From positions 558,001-622,000 of the forward strand of contig NZ_AHOO02000005.1 of the NCBI RefSeq assembly GCF_000244755.1: a DNA stretch of 64,000 bases, written 5' to 3'. Below, one piece after another: positions 27,149 to 37,813 of this stretch; the first letter of the stretch is position 1; each line of letters opens with the position of its first letter. Source of the DNA: Leptospira licerasiae serovar Varillal str. VAR 010. Lineage in GTDB: Bacteria; Spirochaetota; Leptospiria; Leptospirales; Leptospiraceae. The notes under the pieces were generated by a model. It was not told where the DNA came from. It was given only the letters and a program-made list of their open reading frames with translations, and did not search any database. A program made the translations under genes and the position numbers.

Positions 27149-28959
27149 ACGGCAGGTTTTTCTAAACTTGTTTCCACATTTGGTTGTGGCGGCCTAAGCG
27201 GTAATTCTACTTTGAATACCGTTTTTCCCGGAGCGGATTCTACTGTGATCTTTCCTTTGTGTTTTTCCACGATCCCTTTTACTATACCAAGGCCAAGTCC
27301 CGAACCTTCTCCTTGGTCTTTTGTAGTAAAGAATGGATCCCAAATCCTGTCTTTGATAGAAGGATCTATTCCTGGTCCGTCATCCTGCACTTCGATTGTA
27401 ACAGTATCGCCTGTAGAATATACTGATAATTCTATCGTTCCTTGTCCCCGAATGGCCTGGTTCGCATTTTGAATGAGATTGGTCCAAACCTGGTTTAGTT
27501 CATCCGGATTACATACGACTTTTGGGATTGTGGAGAAGTTCTTTTTCACTTCCACTCCATACTTGAGTTGATTGTTCATGATCACCAAAGTATTCTCGAT
27601 CCCCTCTATCAGATCAGCGCTCGTGAAGGATTTACTTTGGTCTAGGTGGGAATAGTATTTTAAAGCTTTTACGATCCGAACGATGTTTTTGATGGAATAT
27701 TTAATATTCTTAATATTTCGGTTTGTGTTGGATGCATGCTTAAGCATCTCATATCCAGGCTTTGCCCCTTGGGCCAAAATTTCCAGGATGTACTTTCGAA
27801 CTTCCATGATATCGTTTTCTATAATGAAAGAAGCCACTTCTCCCGCTAAGGAAACTTCGATCCCCATTTCGACCATTTCTTCTTTCATTTCTCTTTTGAT
27901 CCGGAACTTGTCCTTGGATTCCATGACCTGGCTTTTTTTCCGATCTCTCAGGATATGAAGAAGTGCAACTTCAAATGATTTTCTCAATTTCTTGTTTCTA
28001 GCAAATCGAACGATTTCAAATACGTTCTTTACGATATAATTCATGTTCGATTCTAGATTATCTGCAGAACCGTTGATAACTCCTGCAGGAGTATTGATCT
28101 CATGCGCGATCCCTGCAACCATGGTACCTAAAGAAGCCATCTTTTCGGACATGATCAATTGGGACTGTGCGTTTTCCAACTCTTGGGTCCTATGGCGGAC
28201 TTTTTCCTCAAGAGTTTCGGTAAGTTCTATTAGTCTTTCGTAAAAAATGGAATTAGAAAGCGACATCACTGAAACCGATCTCATTTCGTTCAGTTTTTCC
28301 AATTCGGAAGCAGTGTATCTTCTTCCATCGTTCTTAGGTCCTAGAACGAGCATCCCCAAAAGACTTTTGTTTAAGATAAAAGGAACAAGAAGATCCGCCT
28401 TGGTCTTTGCCGCGAACGAAAGCGCATGTTCTTTGATCTGTTGAAGTTTTACGTTATCTACGAATTCTTCCGAATAAAAAATTTTATCGTGTTCAGTGAT
28501 CCATAATAGAAAAGGATCGAAGATATAAAAATGATCTTCTCCCGTATCTCTGGGATAAGGGGAGAACTTTCCTAGATCTTCTCTCCATAAGTAAATTTTA
28601 GCCCTACTCGCATCGATGATGCTCGGGAGGAATTTTATTATTTTATCGCATACACTTTCCGTGATGTTGGTTGCAATCAGATCACTTTTGAATTTATCTA
28701 ACGAAGAAAGGTATTTTACGTATTCTTGGTCAGTCAGTTTAGAAAGCGCGGAGGATAAGTTCCATGCGGGACCGAACTCATTGAACCAGATCCAAACAAA
28801 AACGGCGGCCAAAGTGGTAAAAGGCAAACTGATGAGAAGCACGACCGTACGATCCGGATCCAAAGACCTGAAATCCAAACCGAATATTAGCGCCGATTGT
28901 AATAGGAATGCGGCTAAAACAAGACCGAATATTGGTCCGAATTTGCGTATGATTTTCAT
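27145..28959 (-). CDS. Membrane GAF-domain sensor histidine kinase
   Basis: 604 residues. Two N-terminal membrane helices (about 8-30 and 38-60), a GAF-like sensor domain (about 95-240), a short coiled coil ([19 protein letters not shown]), then the dimerisation/phosphoacceptor helix with His286 in [12 protein letters not shown]. An unusually long helical insert (about 300-440) separates it from the HATPase domain ([40 protein letters not shown]). No response regulator gene is adjacent, so it is an orphan kinase. It is divergent from rsgA with only 27 bases between the starts. Confidence 0.88.
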   Translation of the reverse strand: MKIIRKFGPIFGLVLAAFLLQSALIFGLDFRSLDPDRTVVLLISLPFTTLAAVFVWIWFNEFGPAWNLSSALSKLTDQEYVKYLSSLDKFKSDLIATNITESVCDKIIKFLPSIIDASRAKIYLWREDLGKFSPYPRDTGEDHFYIFDPFLLWITEHDKIFYSEEFVDNVKLQQIKEHALSFAAKTKADLLVPFILNKSLLGMLVLGPKNDGRRYTASELEKLNEMRSVSVMSLSNSIFYERLIELTETLEEKVRHRTQELENAQSQLIMSEKMASLGTMVAGIAHEINTPAGVINGSADNLESNMNYIVKNVFEIVRFARNKKLRKSFEVALLHILRDRKKSQVMESKDKFRIKREMKEEMVEMGIEVSLAGEVASFIIENDIMEVRKYILEILAQGAKPGYEMLKHASNTNRNIKNIKYSIKNIVRIVKALKYYSHLDQSKSFTSADLIEGIENTLVIMNNQLKYGVEVKKNFSTIPKVVCNPDELNQVWTNLIQNANQAIRGQGTIELSVYSTGDTVTIEVQDDGPGIDPSIKDRIWDPFFTTKDQGEGSGLGLGIVKGIVEKHKGKITVESAPGKTVFKVELPLRPPQPNVETSLEKPAV

Positions 28960-28986
28960 CGCGTGCTCGTAAAATTAGGCTTAAGA

Positions 28987-29955
28987 ATGTCTACTTCCAC
29001 GATTCCAGTAAAGGAGTTTTTTACCATAGCAAGGGTCTTCGGAGCCTTCTACGATCTGTATTCTCCAGAAAGGGGAAGAGTACGAGCCGTACTTAGAGGA
29101 AGGCTCAGAAATATTTCCGCAAAAGAAAGACATCCCTTTGTTGTAGGCGACAGGGTCTGCGCGATGGAGTCAGGCGGAGAATGGGCTATCGAAGAAAGAT
29201 TACCTCGCAAAAACGAACTTCTACGTAAAAGTAGAGAAGGAGATGCGCAGGTACTTTGTGCAAATGTGGATCAAATTGCGGTACTTGCCTCTTTAAAAGA
29301 TCCTGAAACTAAGGATGGATTTTTAGATCGTTGTTTGGCGGCCGCATATCTATCCCAGGTCCCTCCCCTAATTATATTTACAAAATCTGATTTAGTGGAC
29401 CAAAAAACTGCGATTAAACGTTCTTCCGTTTATAAAGATCTAGGTTACGAGGTAATTACTGTATCTTGCCAGACCGGCCAAGGTCTAGAAGAATTGTATT
29501 CCAAGTTTTCTTCCAAAACCACGTACTTAGTGGGAAATTCCGGAGTCGGAAAATCTAGCTTAGTAAACGTCTTATCCGATAGGGAATTGCAAAAGACTTC
29601 CCAGGTCAGTCTTTCCACTAAGAAGGGTAAACATACGACTACAAACTCCAACTTTTTGGTTTTGGAAGATAATATCGTGTTAATCGATTCTCCAGGCATT
29701 AAAGAATGGGGTATCTTACATTTATCCAAAGGTGAGATCTTGGAAAGTTACCCGGAATTGAGAAAGTATAAAGAGGATTGCGATATTTCCGACTGTTGCG
29801 ATGCGGGCCCAGGATGCAAAATGTTGTTTTCTATGGGAGAAGCGACCGATATAAGTACGGAAAGAAGAAAGAGCCTGGAATCTATGCTTGCAAGCTTGGA
29901 AAACCCGTTTAGAATCACACGTAGAGATCACTTAAAGAATGAAAGTAAATCCTAA
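28987..29955 (+). CDS. rsgA: Ribosome small-subunit-dependent GTPase RsgA
   Basis: Circularly permuted GTPase that aids late 30S maturation. About 322 residues: N-terminal OB fold ([10 protein letters not shown]), G4 TKSD, G1 [11 protein letters not shown]3 DSPGI in the permuted order, and a C-terminal Cys cluster. The zinc segment reads [13 protein letters not shown], and the usual His ligand is not obvious. I chose ATG 28987 over the GTG at 28963 because AGG lies 8 bases before the ATG. It overlaps the next gene by 17 bases. Confidence 0.92.
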   Translation: MSTSTIPVKEFFTIARVFGAFYDLYSPERGRVRAVLRGRLRNISAKERHPFVVGDRVCAMESGGEWAIEERLPRKNELLRKSREGDAQVLCANVDQIAVLASLKDPETKDGFLDRCLAAAYLSQVPPLIIFTKSDLVDQKTAIKRSSVYKDLGYEVITVSCQTGQGLEELYSKFSSKTTYLVGNSGVGKSSLVNVLSDRELQKTSQVSLSTKKGKHTTTNSNFLVLEDNIVLIDSPGIKEWGILHLSKGEILESYPELRKYKEDCDISDCCDAGPGCKMLFSMGEATDISTERRKSLESMLASLENPFRITRRDHLKNESKS

Positions 29956-31252
29956 ATCGATAGAATATAGCTCGATCGAAGAGGTTTTAAACTTCGTACG
30001 CGATTATAATGCCGGAAATATGTTACGTTTCCTAAATGCGATCGAGGACAATAGCGGCAATATTCTAGTAAAGGAAGAAGTCCAGGTAAAGGAATCCGCT
30101 CTTACCCGATTGAAAGAAATTAAGGGTCAGTACAATCCCGAATTTAAGATAAAATTAACTAAGGAATTAACCGGTCAGATCCAGGATAAGTTAGCCGAAA
30201 AGATCGTTTTTCAACTTAAACAAACGGATAAGAAATTCCTAAAGTTCATGTACGAAGAGAATAAATTCAACTTTAAGGGGATTATTCGCAACGGCATCAC
30301 CAATAAGAAACATTTACTTGCGCTCTTTAAAGTTTACGAAACAAATCCTCATTTTTTCAAACATATCTGCGAGCTAGGTTTATTGGCTTTGGGAATCGTC
30401 CTGATCCCGGACGCTCTTAAATACAAAATGTTACGTAGATATTCCTTCCTTGGCGGGATCTTTATGGATATTGCCAGGGTTTCCGGAGACCATTGGAATC
30501 GTCCTTTTCCGGACGATACAGAAAAAACTAGGATCGCGAAACAATGTGCTAACTTCATGCAGAAGTTGGATCTTCCCGAATTCGTATGTTCCGCCGCTTC
30601 TAACCACGTTCCCCTAGGATTGCAGGACAATGTGGAGGTAACCGCGGCAGGTGCTAAAAAATCCGAAAGAGAAAATCCGGACGAGACATTCTTTGCGGAG
30701 ATGATGGTGGATGATGGAGAAAGCGATTCTACTCCTGACGACGAAGAAGACGCAGGCCTTCCCGATAAATCGGAAGACGTACTACGTGAACTTCTCACTG
30801 ATTCTTTAAAGATTGCCAGGTATATTCATACCGTTAGCTCCTTCTCTCATGATAAAGAATATGTAATGGAAGAATTGGTGTATTTCTTGGCTTACAATAC
30901 GTCTAGAGGATACTTCAACGAAGTGTTAGCCAATCCTTTAGTGAACTTATTCAAACAATTTGAAGAAAACGTAAAGCGTATGCGCAAGTTGGCGGAAGTA
31001 GAAATGCAATGTCTTCATCCTCCCGCCGCTTGGGCTTATCCAAAACCAAAAGCAAGCCAGGTATTATGTAAGAATAAAGTCTGGGATTGTCCTAATATAG
31101 TGCAAGGGTGGGATATTCACGTCATCTCTTCTCAAGAAGCGTTCGGTTGGGTAGGCTCCAGTCTAAACGCTGATCATTATCCGAAGTGCAAATTGGAAGA
31201 AGAGTTAGATTCCTTACCCGACATTGAGCCAAAAAAGGTGGAGAAAAAATAG
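29939..31252 (+). CDS. Uncharacterised protein with a degenerate HD-like core
   Basis: 437 residues, no signal peptide. The central part (about 150-225) looks like a decayed HD phosphohydrolase: [15 protein letters not shown] where HDIG would be expected, then helices and SNHVPLG in place of an HHE motif. It resembles the layout of the two proteins at 50277 and 51995 but is more diverged. An acidic, disordered stretch lies at about 245-280, and the C-terminus is Lys/Glu-rich. The 17-base overlap with rsgA implies coupling. Enzyme activity is unlikely given the lost residues; a nucleotide-sensing role is a guess. Confidence 0.55.
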   Translation: MKVNPKSIEYSSIEEVLNFVRDYNAGNMLRFLNAIEDNSGNILVKEEVQVKESALTRLKEIKGQYNPEFKIKLTKELTGQIQDKLAEKIVFQLKQTDKKFLKFMYEENKFNFKGIIRNGITNKKHLLALFKVYETNPHFFKHICELGLLALGIVLIPDALKYKMLRRYSFLGGIFMDIARVSGDHWNRPFPDDTEKTRIAKQCANFMQKLDLPEFVCSAASNHVPLGLQDNVEVTAAGAKKSERENPDETFFAEMMVDDGESDSTPDDEEDAGLPDKSEDVLRELLTDSLKIARYIHTVSSFSHDKEYVMEELVYFLAYNTSRGYFNEVLANPLVNLFKQFEENVKRMRKLAEVEMQCLHPPAAWAYPKPKASQVLCKNKVWDCPNIVQGWDIHVISSQEAFGWVGSSLNADHYPKCKLEEELDSLPDIEPKKVEKK

Positions 31253-31268
31253 AATCTGTTCTCAAATG

Positions 31269-31288
31269 ACTAATCCTTAAGGGTTAGT
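31269..31288 (+). terminator. Terminator-like hairpin after the HD-like gene
   Basis: ACTAATCCTT and AAGGGTTAGT are reverse complements with one mismatch, followed by TTTTCATCC, 17 bases after the stop at 31252. Short T run, so moderate confidence. Confidence 0.55.
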
Positions 31289-31456
31289 TTTCATCCTTTC
31301 TATTATAATCTGCCAAAGGGACATTTTTAGGAAATTTTTTTCCAAAGGAAAACTTTTGCTTTTTGTAAAACACTTTAAACCAAAGTATTGGTAAAAAGTC
31401 CTTGTTAGATTGTTATATCTATAGGATTCTTAAGCTTAAAAAGCGGGGGAGAATAT

Positions 31457-32386
31457 ATGTTAAAAAATAAAAGCACCCTAATTCTAATGACTGTATTAGC
31501 AATCAGCTATCTGATCGCTTGTAGTCCTAAAACAAGCAGTGGCCAAATTAAATCGGAAGCGGTATCTTCTACTGCTAAAATTGTTTGGTTGAATGGAGAC
31601 GTTAAAGTCCAGTCTGCCGAAGGTGAGAAAAAAGCCGAGTTCGGTCAGACAGTAACTGCTGCAGATACGATCCTTACCGGCAAAAACGGATCTGTAGAGA
31701 TCATGGTTGCCGAAAGTGGTATCATCAAAGTTTCTAAAGAGAGCGAAGTATCTATTGCTGCTCTTGTAGGGGACGAGGGAACGAACGTTAAGGTCAATCT
31801 GAACTACGGAAGGATTGTTACCCTGGTTCGTAAGGAGAACAAAAACTCCGATTTCAGCGTAGTAACGCCTACCGCTCTTGCGGGAGTTCGAGGAACTACC
31901 TTCTTAACTTCAGTCGAAAATCCTGCAGGTACAAAAGTGAACTGCGCAGAATCTCATTGCGATGTTAAATTCGCAGTATTAGAAGGTTCGGTTGCAGTAT
32001 CTAAAGTCGGAGAAGAGTCCGAAGTCATTTTGGAAAGAAACAGAGAGATCACTCTGAAGAAAAACCAAAAGTTGACCGAAAAACTCATCCTTTCTTTGAG
32101 ACCTGAGTCAGTAAAAGAACTGAAAGGGTTAATCGTTCTTAAGAAAAACGATGTTTTAGAATATAATAACCTGGTGGATGAACTGAAAGCATCCAGCGAA
32201 GAACTTCGTATTTTGAGCCAGGCTTCCACTGTGGAAGAAGTTCGTACACAATTGCAAAAACGTGAAGCTACTAGAGCCAATGCGGACGAAGTAGCAAGAA
32301 CCGCTCAGCAAGTGAACGAAACTAAATACGTCCAACAAGACGTTCAGAAAGAAAAGTTGAAACTCAACGCAAAAGAAACTTTCTAA
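31457..32386 (+). CDS. FecR-domain lipoprotein
   Basis: 309 residues with a lipoprotein signal (lipobox LIAC, Cys22). A FecR-type beta domain spans about 40-190: KIVWLNGDVKVQ, the repeated GxVEIMV strands and the GVRGTTFLTSV segment. A helical, charged tail follows. FecR domains in exported lipoproteins are common in spirochetes and here are not tied to a sigma factor. GGGGGAG is a strong ribosome site. It has its own terminator, so it is probably a separate unit from the PEGA and TPR genes downstream. Function unknown; likely periplasmic or surface. Confidence 0.8.
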   Translation: MLKNKSTLILMTVLAISYLIACSPKTSSGQIKSEAVSSTAKIVWLNGDVKVQSAEGEKKAEFGQTVTAADTILTGKNGSVEIMVAESGIIKVSKESEVSIAALVGDEGTNVKVNLNYGRIVTLVRKENKNSDFSVVTPTALAGVRGTTFLTSVENPAGTKVNCAESHCDVKFAVLEGSVAVSKVGEESEVILERNREITLKKNQKLTEKLILSLRPESVKELKGLIVLKKNDVLEYNNLVDELKASSEELRILSQASTVEEVRTQLQKREATRANADEVARTAQQVNETKYVQQDVQKEKLKLNAKETF

Positions 32387-32426
32387 TTTAGTTTCTTCTT
32401 CTTTTCCGCTTTTAGGACTTCTATAG

Positions 32427-32465
32427 AACCCCGCCATACCAGCGGGGTTTCTCTTCTTTTTCTTT
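32427..32465 (+). terminator. Strong rho-independent terminator
   Basis: Perfect 8-bp stem AACCCCGC/GCGGGGTT with a CATACCA loop, followed by a T-rich tract. It lies 40 bases after the FecR lipoprotein stop. Confidence 0.9.
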
Positions 32466-32614
32466 ATAGCCGGTCTTACGCAAATAATTTGTAATCTTGT
32501 AATGCTCTTTGTCGGACCAACCAAGGTCGGATAATCCTTTGTAAAAATAGCCTCATTTTTTCCAGAACTAGGAAAAGATTTGCTAAATCAGTCCCTGGGA
32601 AATTTTTTTACGGG

Positions 32615-34234
32615 ATGGGGAACAATTCATTTCGTAATCTTATTATATTCTCTCTTATTACGAGTTTTGGGCTTACTTGCTCCTCAGTACAGAAGTTAAA
32701 CGAACCTTCTAAGCTGATACAAGAACCGTACTACAAGCCGATAGGCGACTCAGAGAGTGTGTTCATTTTTAGAGAATCGGATACTGACTTTCGGGTTCGT
32801 AAAGCAGGGCATGAGGTCCCGATCCTAGCATTCTCTCCTATCGAATATCCAAAATCAGTGGATAAAAAATTGGCCTCTTATTTTGAGCAAGAGATCAGTT
32901 TGATCTGGAAGGATATTAAATTTTCTAACGCAAAAATTTCTCCTGAAGTTTGGAAAAACAAAACCGGATTAACTCAAGAGTTAAAATCCAAAGATGTGGA
33001 CGTTTTAGTTTTAGGCTCGGTAATTGAGACTGATTCAGGTTGGACTTTCAAATTCGAATTAAAAGATTCGGTGGATACAAATTCTTACGGAGACTTTGAA
33101 CTTTCTTTCAAACGTCCGGTTTCCAGCGAAGAAGTGGGAGCTTGGAACCAAGCAATATTCTGGAAATCTTCAGATAGAGTTATTTCATTAGAATCCAAAC
33201 AAACCACCGTTCCGATTTGGGATAGAAAGCCTGATCTCACTAAGATTAAGGAGATCGTAAACTCTTCCATCAAAGGAACTTTAACGGTAAGGGCTTCTTC
33301 CGGAGATACGGAGATCCTTTGGAAAGGTAAGTCGTTAGGAAATACTCCTTTGACCGAGGTTCCGATCTTAGAAGGGATCCAAGACATACAAGTAGTCTTA
33401 AAGGGAAAAAAACCGATCACTAAAACCATCCAAGTAAGAGCAGGTAAAAAAAGTTTCTTATTTCAGGAGTGGGAAGAGGATCGTACATTAGGATCTGCTA
33501 AAGTAATTACGGTGCCTAACGGATTGTCCGTTTCTTTGGACGGTTATAAGCAGGGAGAAACTCCTTTTTATCGCAGTAACTTAACTCCCGGAGCGTATCA
33601 GTTGGAGCTCTTAAAGGAAAGCGCAGATGGGGCTTACGTTTATTACGAAGGGATCTTGGACGTAAAACCGGATCGTTTGGTGGAATTAGCGCTTCCATAT
33701 TTCGGATACGGACTATTGTCAGAATTAGAATTCTGGAAACCTTCCGGAGAATTTGGATTTTCTCCTTTCGGACCGAACGGTTTGGAATTTGCAAAAAAGA
33801 AAAACTTATCCAACGGTTGGAACGGAGTGTATTCTCTACCTTTTATTCCAGAAGAGTTAGAGATAGAGGGCTACTTCTTACTTCCCGTAGATCACGGAGA
33901 CGGTTCGGTGGCTGTAACATTCCATTTGAACGGTCTTTCTTTAGGAGTTGTTGCAGGAAAAGAGAAAGTCTCCATCTTCCAATTTCCTTCCGACGGAAAA
34001 ACACTCAGCACTTATAAATATCTGGACGTGGACAAAGATATTGGTCGTCCATTCCTGTTCAAAACGGATTTAAAAAATAAAAAATTGTCCCTATATCTTG
34101 GTAGGGACGTGGTTTGGCAGGGAGATTTACCGGCTGGAGGACTCTGGACTGTTTCCGTTCTGACCAGAGGAGAAGAGTTCAGGGAAAAAACTCCAATCAA
34201 AGATCTGAAGATTCTCTATAAGGGATACAAGTGA
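32615..34234 (+). CDS. PEGA-domain lipoprotein
   Basis: 539 residues with an N-terminal lipoprotein signal (MGNNSFRNLIIFSLITS, lipobox FGLTC, Cys22). Two PEGA-type repeats lie near 215-330: SLGNTPLTEVPI and GYKQGETPFYRSNLTPGAY. A beta-rich C-terminal domain of about 190 residues follows. PEGA domains are small surface-protein modules often beside TPR proteins. The TGATG overlap with the next gene means the two are co-translated, and the products may form one complex. Family of the C-terminal domain not recognised. Confidence 0.8.
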   Translation: MGNNSFRNLIIFSLITSFGLTCSSVQKLNEPSKLIQEPYYKPIGDSESVFIFRESDTDFRVRKAGHEVPILAFSPIEYPKSVDKKLASYFEQEISLIWKDIKFSNAKISPEVWKNKTGLTQELKSKDVDVLVLGSVIETDSGWTFKFELKDSVDTNSYGDFELSFKRPVSSEEVGAWNQAIFWKSSDRVISLESKQTTVPIWDRKPDLTKIKEIVNSSIKGTLTVRASSGDTEILWKGKSLGNTPLTEVPILEGIQDIQVVLKGKKPITKTIQVRAGKKSFLFQEWEEDRTLGSAKVITVPNGLSVSLDGYKQGETPFYRSNLTPGAYQLELLKESADGAYVYYEGILDVKPDRLVELALPYFGYGLLSELEFWKPSGEFGFSPFGPNGLEFAKKKNLSNGWNGVYSLPFIPEELEIEGYFLLPVDHGDGSVAVTFHLNGLSLGVVAGKEKVSIFQFPSDGKTLSTYKYLDVDKDIGRPFLFKTDLKNKKLSLYLGRDVVWQGDLPAGGLWTVSVLTRGEEFREKTPIKDLKILYKGYK

Positions 34235-37200
34235 TGAATCGTATACTTTCTCGTTTTATAATATTATCAATCGTTTCCGTTTTTGGCGTACATTGCGCTT
34301 CTAAGGATTTCAGAAAATCAAATTCCCAAGATGCGATCCTAGAAAAAGATATTATCGCCGCTCAAAAATTGAAACAAGCGTCCAAGCTGATCAACGAAGG
34401 AAACTCGGCCTTTCAAAAGGGAAAATTCGAAGTCTCTCTTTCTAAAGGTAGAGAGGCGGTAAAAGCCTATCCTACTGCCGAAGGTTATTATCTGATCGGC
34501 TCTTCGGAATATCGTTTGGGTAAAACCGAAGACTCTTTGAACTCTTTGAAAAAGGGAACGGAATTAGATCCGGAGAATGAGCAGATCCTTTTAACTCTCG
34601 GGATCTTATATACTTCTCAAGGGGCTAATAAGGACGCTTTGGAAGTTTATTCCAAATTAGAAAAACTTCCTAAGGTGGATGGAAGCGCTTATACATTCAA
34701 GAAAGCAGTATTACTAAAAACGATCGGAAAATATGACGAGGCTTATTCCGCTCTCAAGTCCATTCCGGAAGATAAGTTCAAATTTAAGGCGCAGTTGTAC
34801 ATGCAACTGGGAGATACTGCCGTTCAAGTAAAAGATTACGAGGCGGCAGAATCCTATTTTGAGAAGGCTAGAAGTGCGGATCCTGAACTGGCATCTGCAA
34901 AACAATCTGCCTCCGCAACTAAAGTTGCCGGTCTGTTAGAAAAAGGAAATGCCGCTCTTAAAGCAAAAAGTTATAGAGAGGCGATCCAATACTTTACTTC
35001 TGCGACTCAGTTGGATCCTAAGAACCCTTCTCCTTTCGTATTCTTAGGTAATGCAAAAATACTTTCAAATGACACGGACGGCGCTATTAAAGCATTCGAA
35101 ACTTCTCTCAAACTAAAAGCGGATTACTTAGAAGGATATTCAGGTCTTGCATCTGCTTACAGTAAATCCGGAAATAATCCTAAAGCAATTTCAGTTTTAG
35201 AAAAGGCGATCCCATTCTTTCCTAAAAATGCGACTATCTATAACCAAATCGGTTTGAACCAAAAGTCATTGGGTGAAAATGCAAAGGCTATGGTCTCTTT
35301 TAGCAAGGCGCGTGAACTGGATCCGAATTATAAAGAACCTGTTCTGAACCTTGTGTATCTTCTAGCTTCCGAACACAGATATAAGACCGCTAAAAACGAA
35401 TTAGATACTTTAAAATCGGACGAGGAAACCAAGAAGGTAGCAGCTTTTTTAGAGTCTTCTGAATTGATCCATGAAGGAGATTTACGTCTTCGTAAAGGAG
35501 ATACTAAGGCCGCAAAGACCTATTTCGATCGTGCGAAGGCAAAAGATCAGGATGATCCAGGAGTTTATACAGCCTACGGTCGTTTGTATCAGATCAGCGG
35601 AGATACAAAACTTTCGGAGCAAAATTATCTAAAAGCCTTGAGTCTTCAAAAGGGAAATCTTCCTGCATTACAAGGTTTGATCCGTCTTTATTCCGCTCAG
35701 AAAAACCAATCTAAAGTTGCTCAGTACACTAAAGAATTGGAAGCAATTACAGGAAACGACCCTCTTTCCGGAATCGTACTCGCAAGGACTTACGAAGATA
35801 AAAAGGAATTCGATAAGGCCGAAAATACTTATAAAAATTTAATGAAGAAGTATCCGGACAACGAATCTATTCAGTTCCGATTGGCATTTCTTTATTACAA
35901 GATCGCTTTAGAAGAGAATGAAAAAGCAAATTATGATTCTGCAAGTTCCTGGTTAGTAAAGGCAGAAAAGTTAACCAAAGATCTTCCTGAGATCGCGGAA
36001 GCCAAACAAACTATCGACCAGAACAGAAAGTTCTCCGAAGTAGTTCCTACAATCCAAAAAGCAAATCGTCTTTTTGATAGTAAGGCTTACGAAAAGGCAG
36101 TTCCACTTTATCAATCTGCATATGATAAAACTAAAAAGCTGACCTTGTATATTAAGATAGCTGAATGTTATCTGGCTATGGGAATGGAAGAGAAAGGGAT
36201 TTCTCTTTTAGAAAATTCACCGGAGGGATCCAAAAATCTAGCCGCACAAGAAGCAATCTACGCCTTCTTACTTAGGAAAGGAGAAGTGGATAATGCTGAG
36301 AAAGGTTTCCAAAAAATTCTCGAGAAAAAACAGGATTCTTATTATAGCCATTACCAGCTTGGAATTATCGCGCTCCAAAAGAAAAACTACGACTCAGCAA
36401 TCGAGTCTTTCAATCGTTCTTGGCTATTGAACCCGGAATTTACCGCTTCCCGGATAGGTAAAGGGATCGCGTATTATAATCAAAATAAGAGTAAAGAAGC
36501 CAAAGAAGAATTCGAAAGCGCGATGAAGGCTGATTCCGAAAATGAATTGGCTCCTTACAATATTGGGATCGTACTTTTCAATGATAATCTTCTGGAACAG
36601 TCGGTTACAATATTTAAGGAAATCATAAAGAAAAATCCGGACTTTCCGGATGCGCATTTCCAACTTTCTTACATCTACTTTAAAAAAGGAGATCTGGAAG
36701 CTGCAGACGCAGAGATCGTAAAAGCTCTCGAGCTAGAAAGAGACGAGAAATTCTTACATGCGCGTATTCGTATCCTTTCCGAATTAAGGACCAAGAACCC
36801 AGGAAATGCAGAATATAAAAAACTGGTTTTAGAATTAGGAAAGGAACTCGCGGAGAAATTCCCGAATTCACCTTATTCCAGCCAAGCCGAAAGGCTGGTT
36901 CTTTCCGATTCGGATACACCTGTGATCTTACAACCGTTCCCGAATCGTGGGTCTTTGATCGGAGTCCCTGTAATTATCAACGATCTGTTATTGATGAATT
37001 ACGGAACTTCTATCGAAGCTTTGGATAAAAATAGGGCGATCCGTCTTTGGAGGATCACAAGTACTAAACCTTTTCGTAATGTTCTGGCGGATCGTAGAGT
37101 TTACGCATTCACAGATAGAAGTTTAGAAGTTAGGGATCAAAACTCAGGTTCTGTTTTCCAAACGATCAATCTGCCCGGAATGTTCAAAAAAGCGTTGGTT

Positions 37201-37806
37201 TCCGGAGATAGAATATTAGTAGAAACCGAAACTTCCGGAAAAAGAACCTTAACCAGTTACTCGGATACTTTCGAGGAAAACAAATCCATTCCATTAGATT
37301 CTAAATCTTGGTCGGCCTCCAAAAAGGGACAAGTGTTCTTGGTACAATCCTCTTCTAAAGAAGATAAGATCTTATACGCAGATGCAAAACTGAATAAGGA
37401 TGTAGATTCTGCTTGGACTGGGACTACAAATCCAAGATTGCTTGGCGCAACTGAAGATGGAACCTTCTTCCGAACGGATAAAGAGATAGTATATGTTTCC
37501 GGAAAAGGAAAGGCGACTAAGACTGAAATTTCGGACAAATCCGCGAATCTTTTCAGCGTAAGGGGGAATTCTCTCTGGTTTGCAGGTAACGATAGAATTT
37601 ATCGTGTAGATGCAGATTCTTCCAGCCTGAAAGAGATCAAAATCTCAGACAAAGAAGTTGAAGGTCTTTTACCAGGCAAAAAGAAAGATGTGATCGTATT
37701 ATATAAAGATAATACTGCTATCAGATACGATGAAAAGGGTGAAACTGTCTGGACTTATAAATTGGATCAAGATTCTGACAATGTGTATTCTTTATTGTAT
37801 CACTAA
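34234..37806 (+). CDS. Large TPR lipoprotein with C-terminal beta-propeller
   Basis: 1190 residues starting at ATG 34234, which shares its A with the TGA of the previous gene. Lipobox FGVHC (signal MNRILSRFIILSIVSV). A long array of tetratricopeptide repeats fills about residues 40-890, for example AAESYFEKARSADPE and AIQYFTSATQLDPKNPS. The last 290 residues look like a PQQ/quinoprotein-type propeller (EALDKNRAIRLWRIT, RVYAFTDRSLEVRDQ). I infer a periplasmic or surface scaffold acting with the PEGA lipoprotein. No catalytic residues are visible. Confidence 0.82.
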   Translation: MNRILSRFIILSIVSVFGVHCASKDFRKSNSQDAILEKDIIAAQKLKQASKLINEGNSAFQKGKFEVSLSKGREAVKAYPTAEGYYLIGSSEYRLGKTEDSLNSLKKGTELDPENEQILLTLGILYTSQGANKDALEVYSKLEKLPKVDGSAYTFKKAVLLKTIGKYDEAYSALKSIPEDKFKFKAQLYMQLGDTAVQVKDYEAAESYFEKARSADPELASAKQSASATKVAGLLEKGNAALKAKSYREAIQYFTSATQLDPKNPSPFVFLGNAKILSNDTDGAIKAFETSLKLKADYLEGYSGLASAYSKSGNNPKAISVLEKAIPFFPKNATIYNQIGLNQKSLGENAKAMVSFSKARELDPNYKEPVLNLVYLLASEHRYKTAKNELDTLKSDEETKKVAAFLESSELIHEGDLRLRKGDTKAAKTYFDRAKAKDQDDPGVYTAYGRLYQISGDTKLSEQNYLKALSLQKGNLPALQGLIRLYSAQKNQSKVAQYTKELEAITGNDPLSGIVLARTYEDKKEFDKAENTYKNLMKKYPDNESIQFRLAFLYYKIALEENEKANYDSASSWLVKAEKLTKDLPEIAEAKQTIDQNRKFSEVVPTIQKANRLFDSKAYEKAVPLYQSAYDKTKKLTLYIKIAECYLAMGMEEKGISLLENSPEGSKNLAAQEAIYAFLLRKGEVDNAEKGFQKILEKKQDSYYSHYQLGIIALQKKNYDSAIESFNRSWLLNPEFTASRIGKGIAYYNQNKSKEAKEEFESAMKADSENELAPYNIGIVLFNDNLLEQSVTIFKEIIKKNPDFPDAHFQLSYIYFKKGDLEAADAEIVKALELERDEKFLHARIRILSELRTKNPGNAEYKKLVLELGKELAEKFPNSPYSSQAERLVLSDSDTPVILQPFPNRGSLIGVPVIINDLLLMNYGTSIEALDKNRAIRLWRITSTKPFRNVLADRRVYAFTDRSLEVRDQNSGSVFQTINLPGMFKKALVSGDRILVETETSGKRTLTSYSDTFEENKSIPLDSKSWSASKKGQVFLVQSSSKEDKILYADAKLNKDVDSAWTGTTNPRLLGATEDGTFFRTDKEIVYVSGKGKATKTEISDKSANLFSVRGNSLWFAGNDRIYRVDADSSSLKEIKISDKEVEGLLPGKKKDVIVLYKDNTAIRYDEKGETVWTYKLDQDSDNVYSLLYH

Positions 37807-37813
37807 AACTGTT

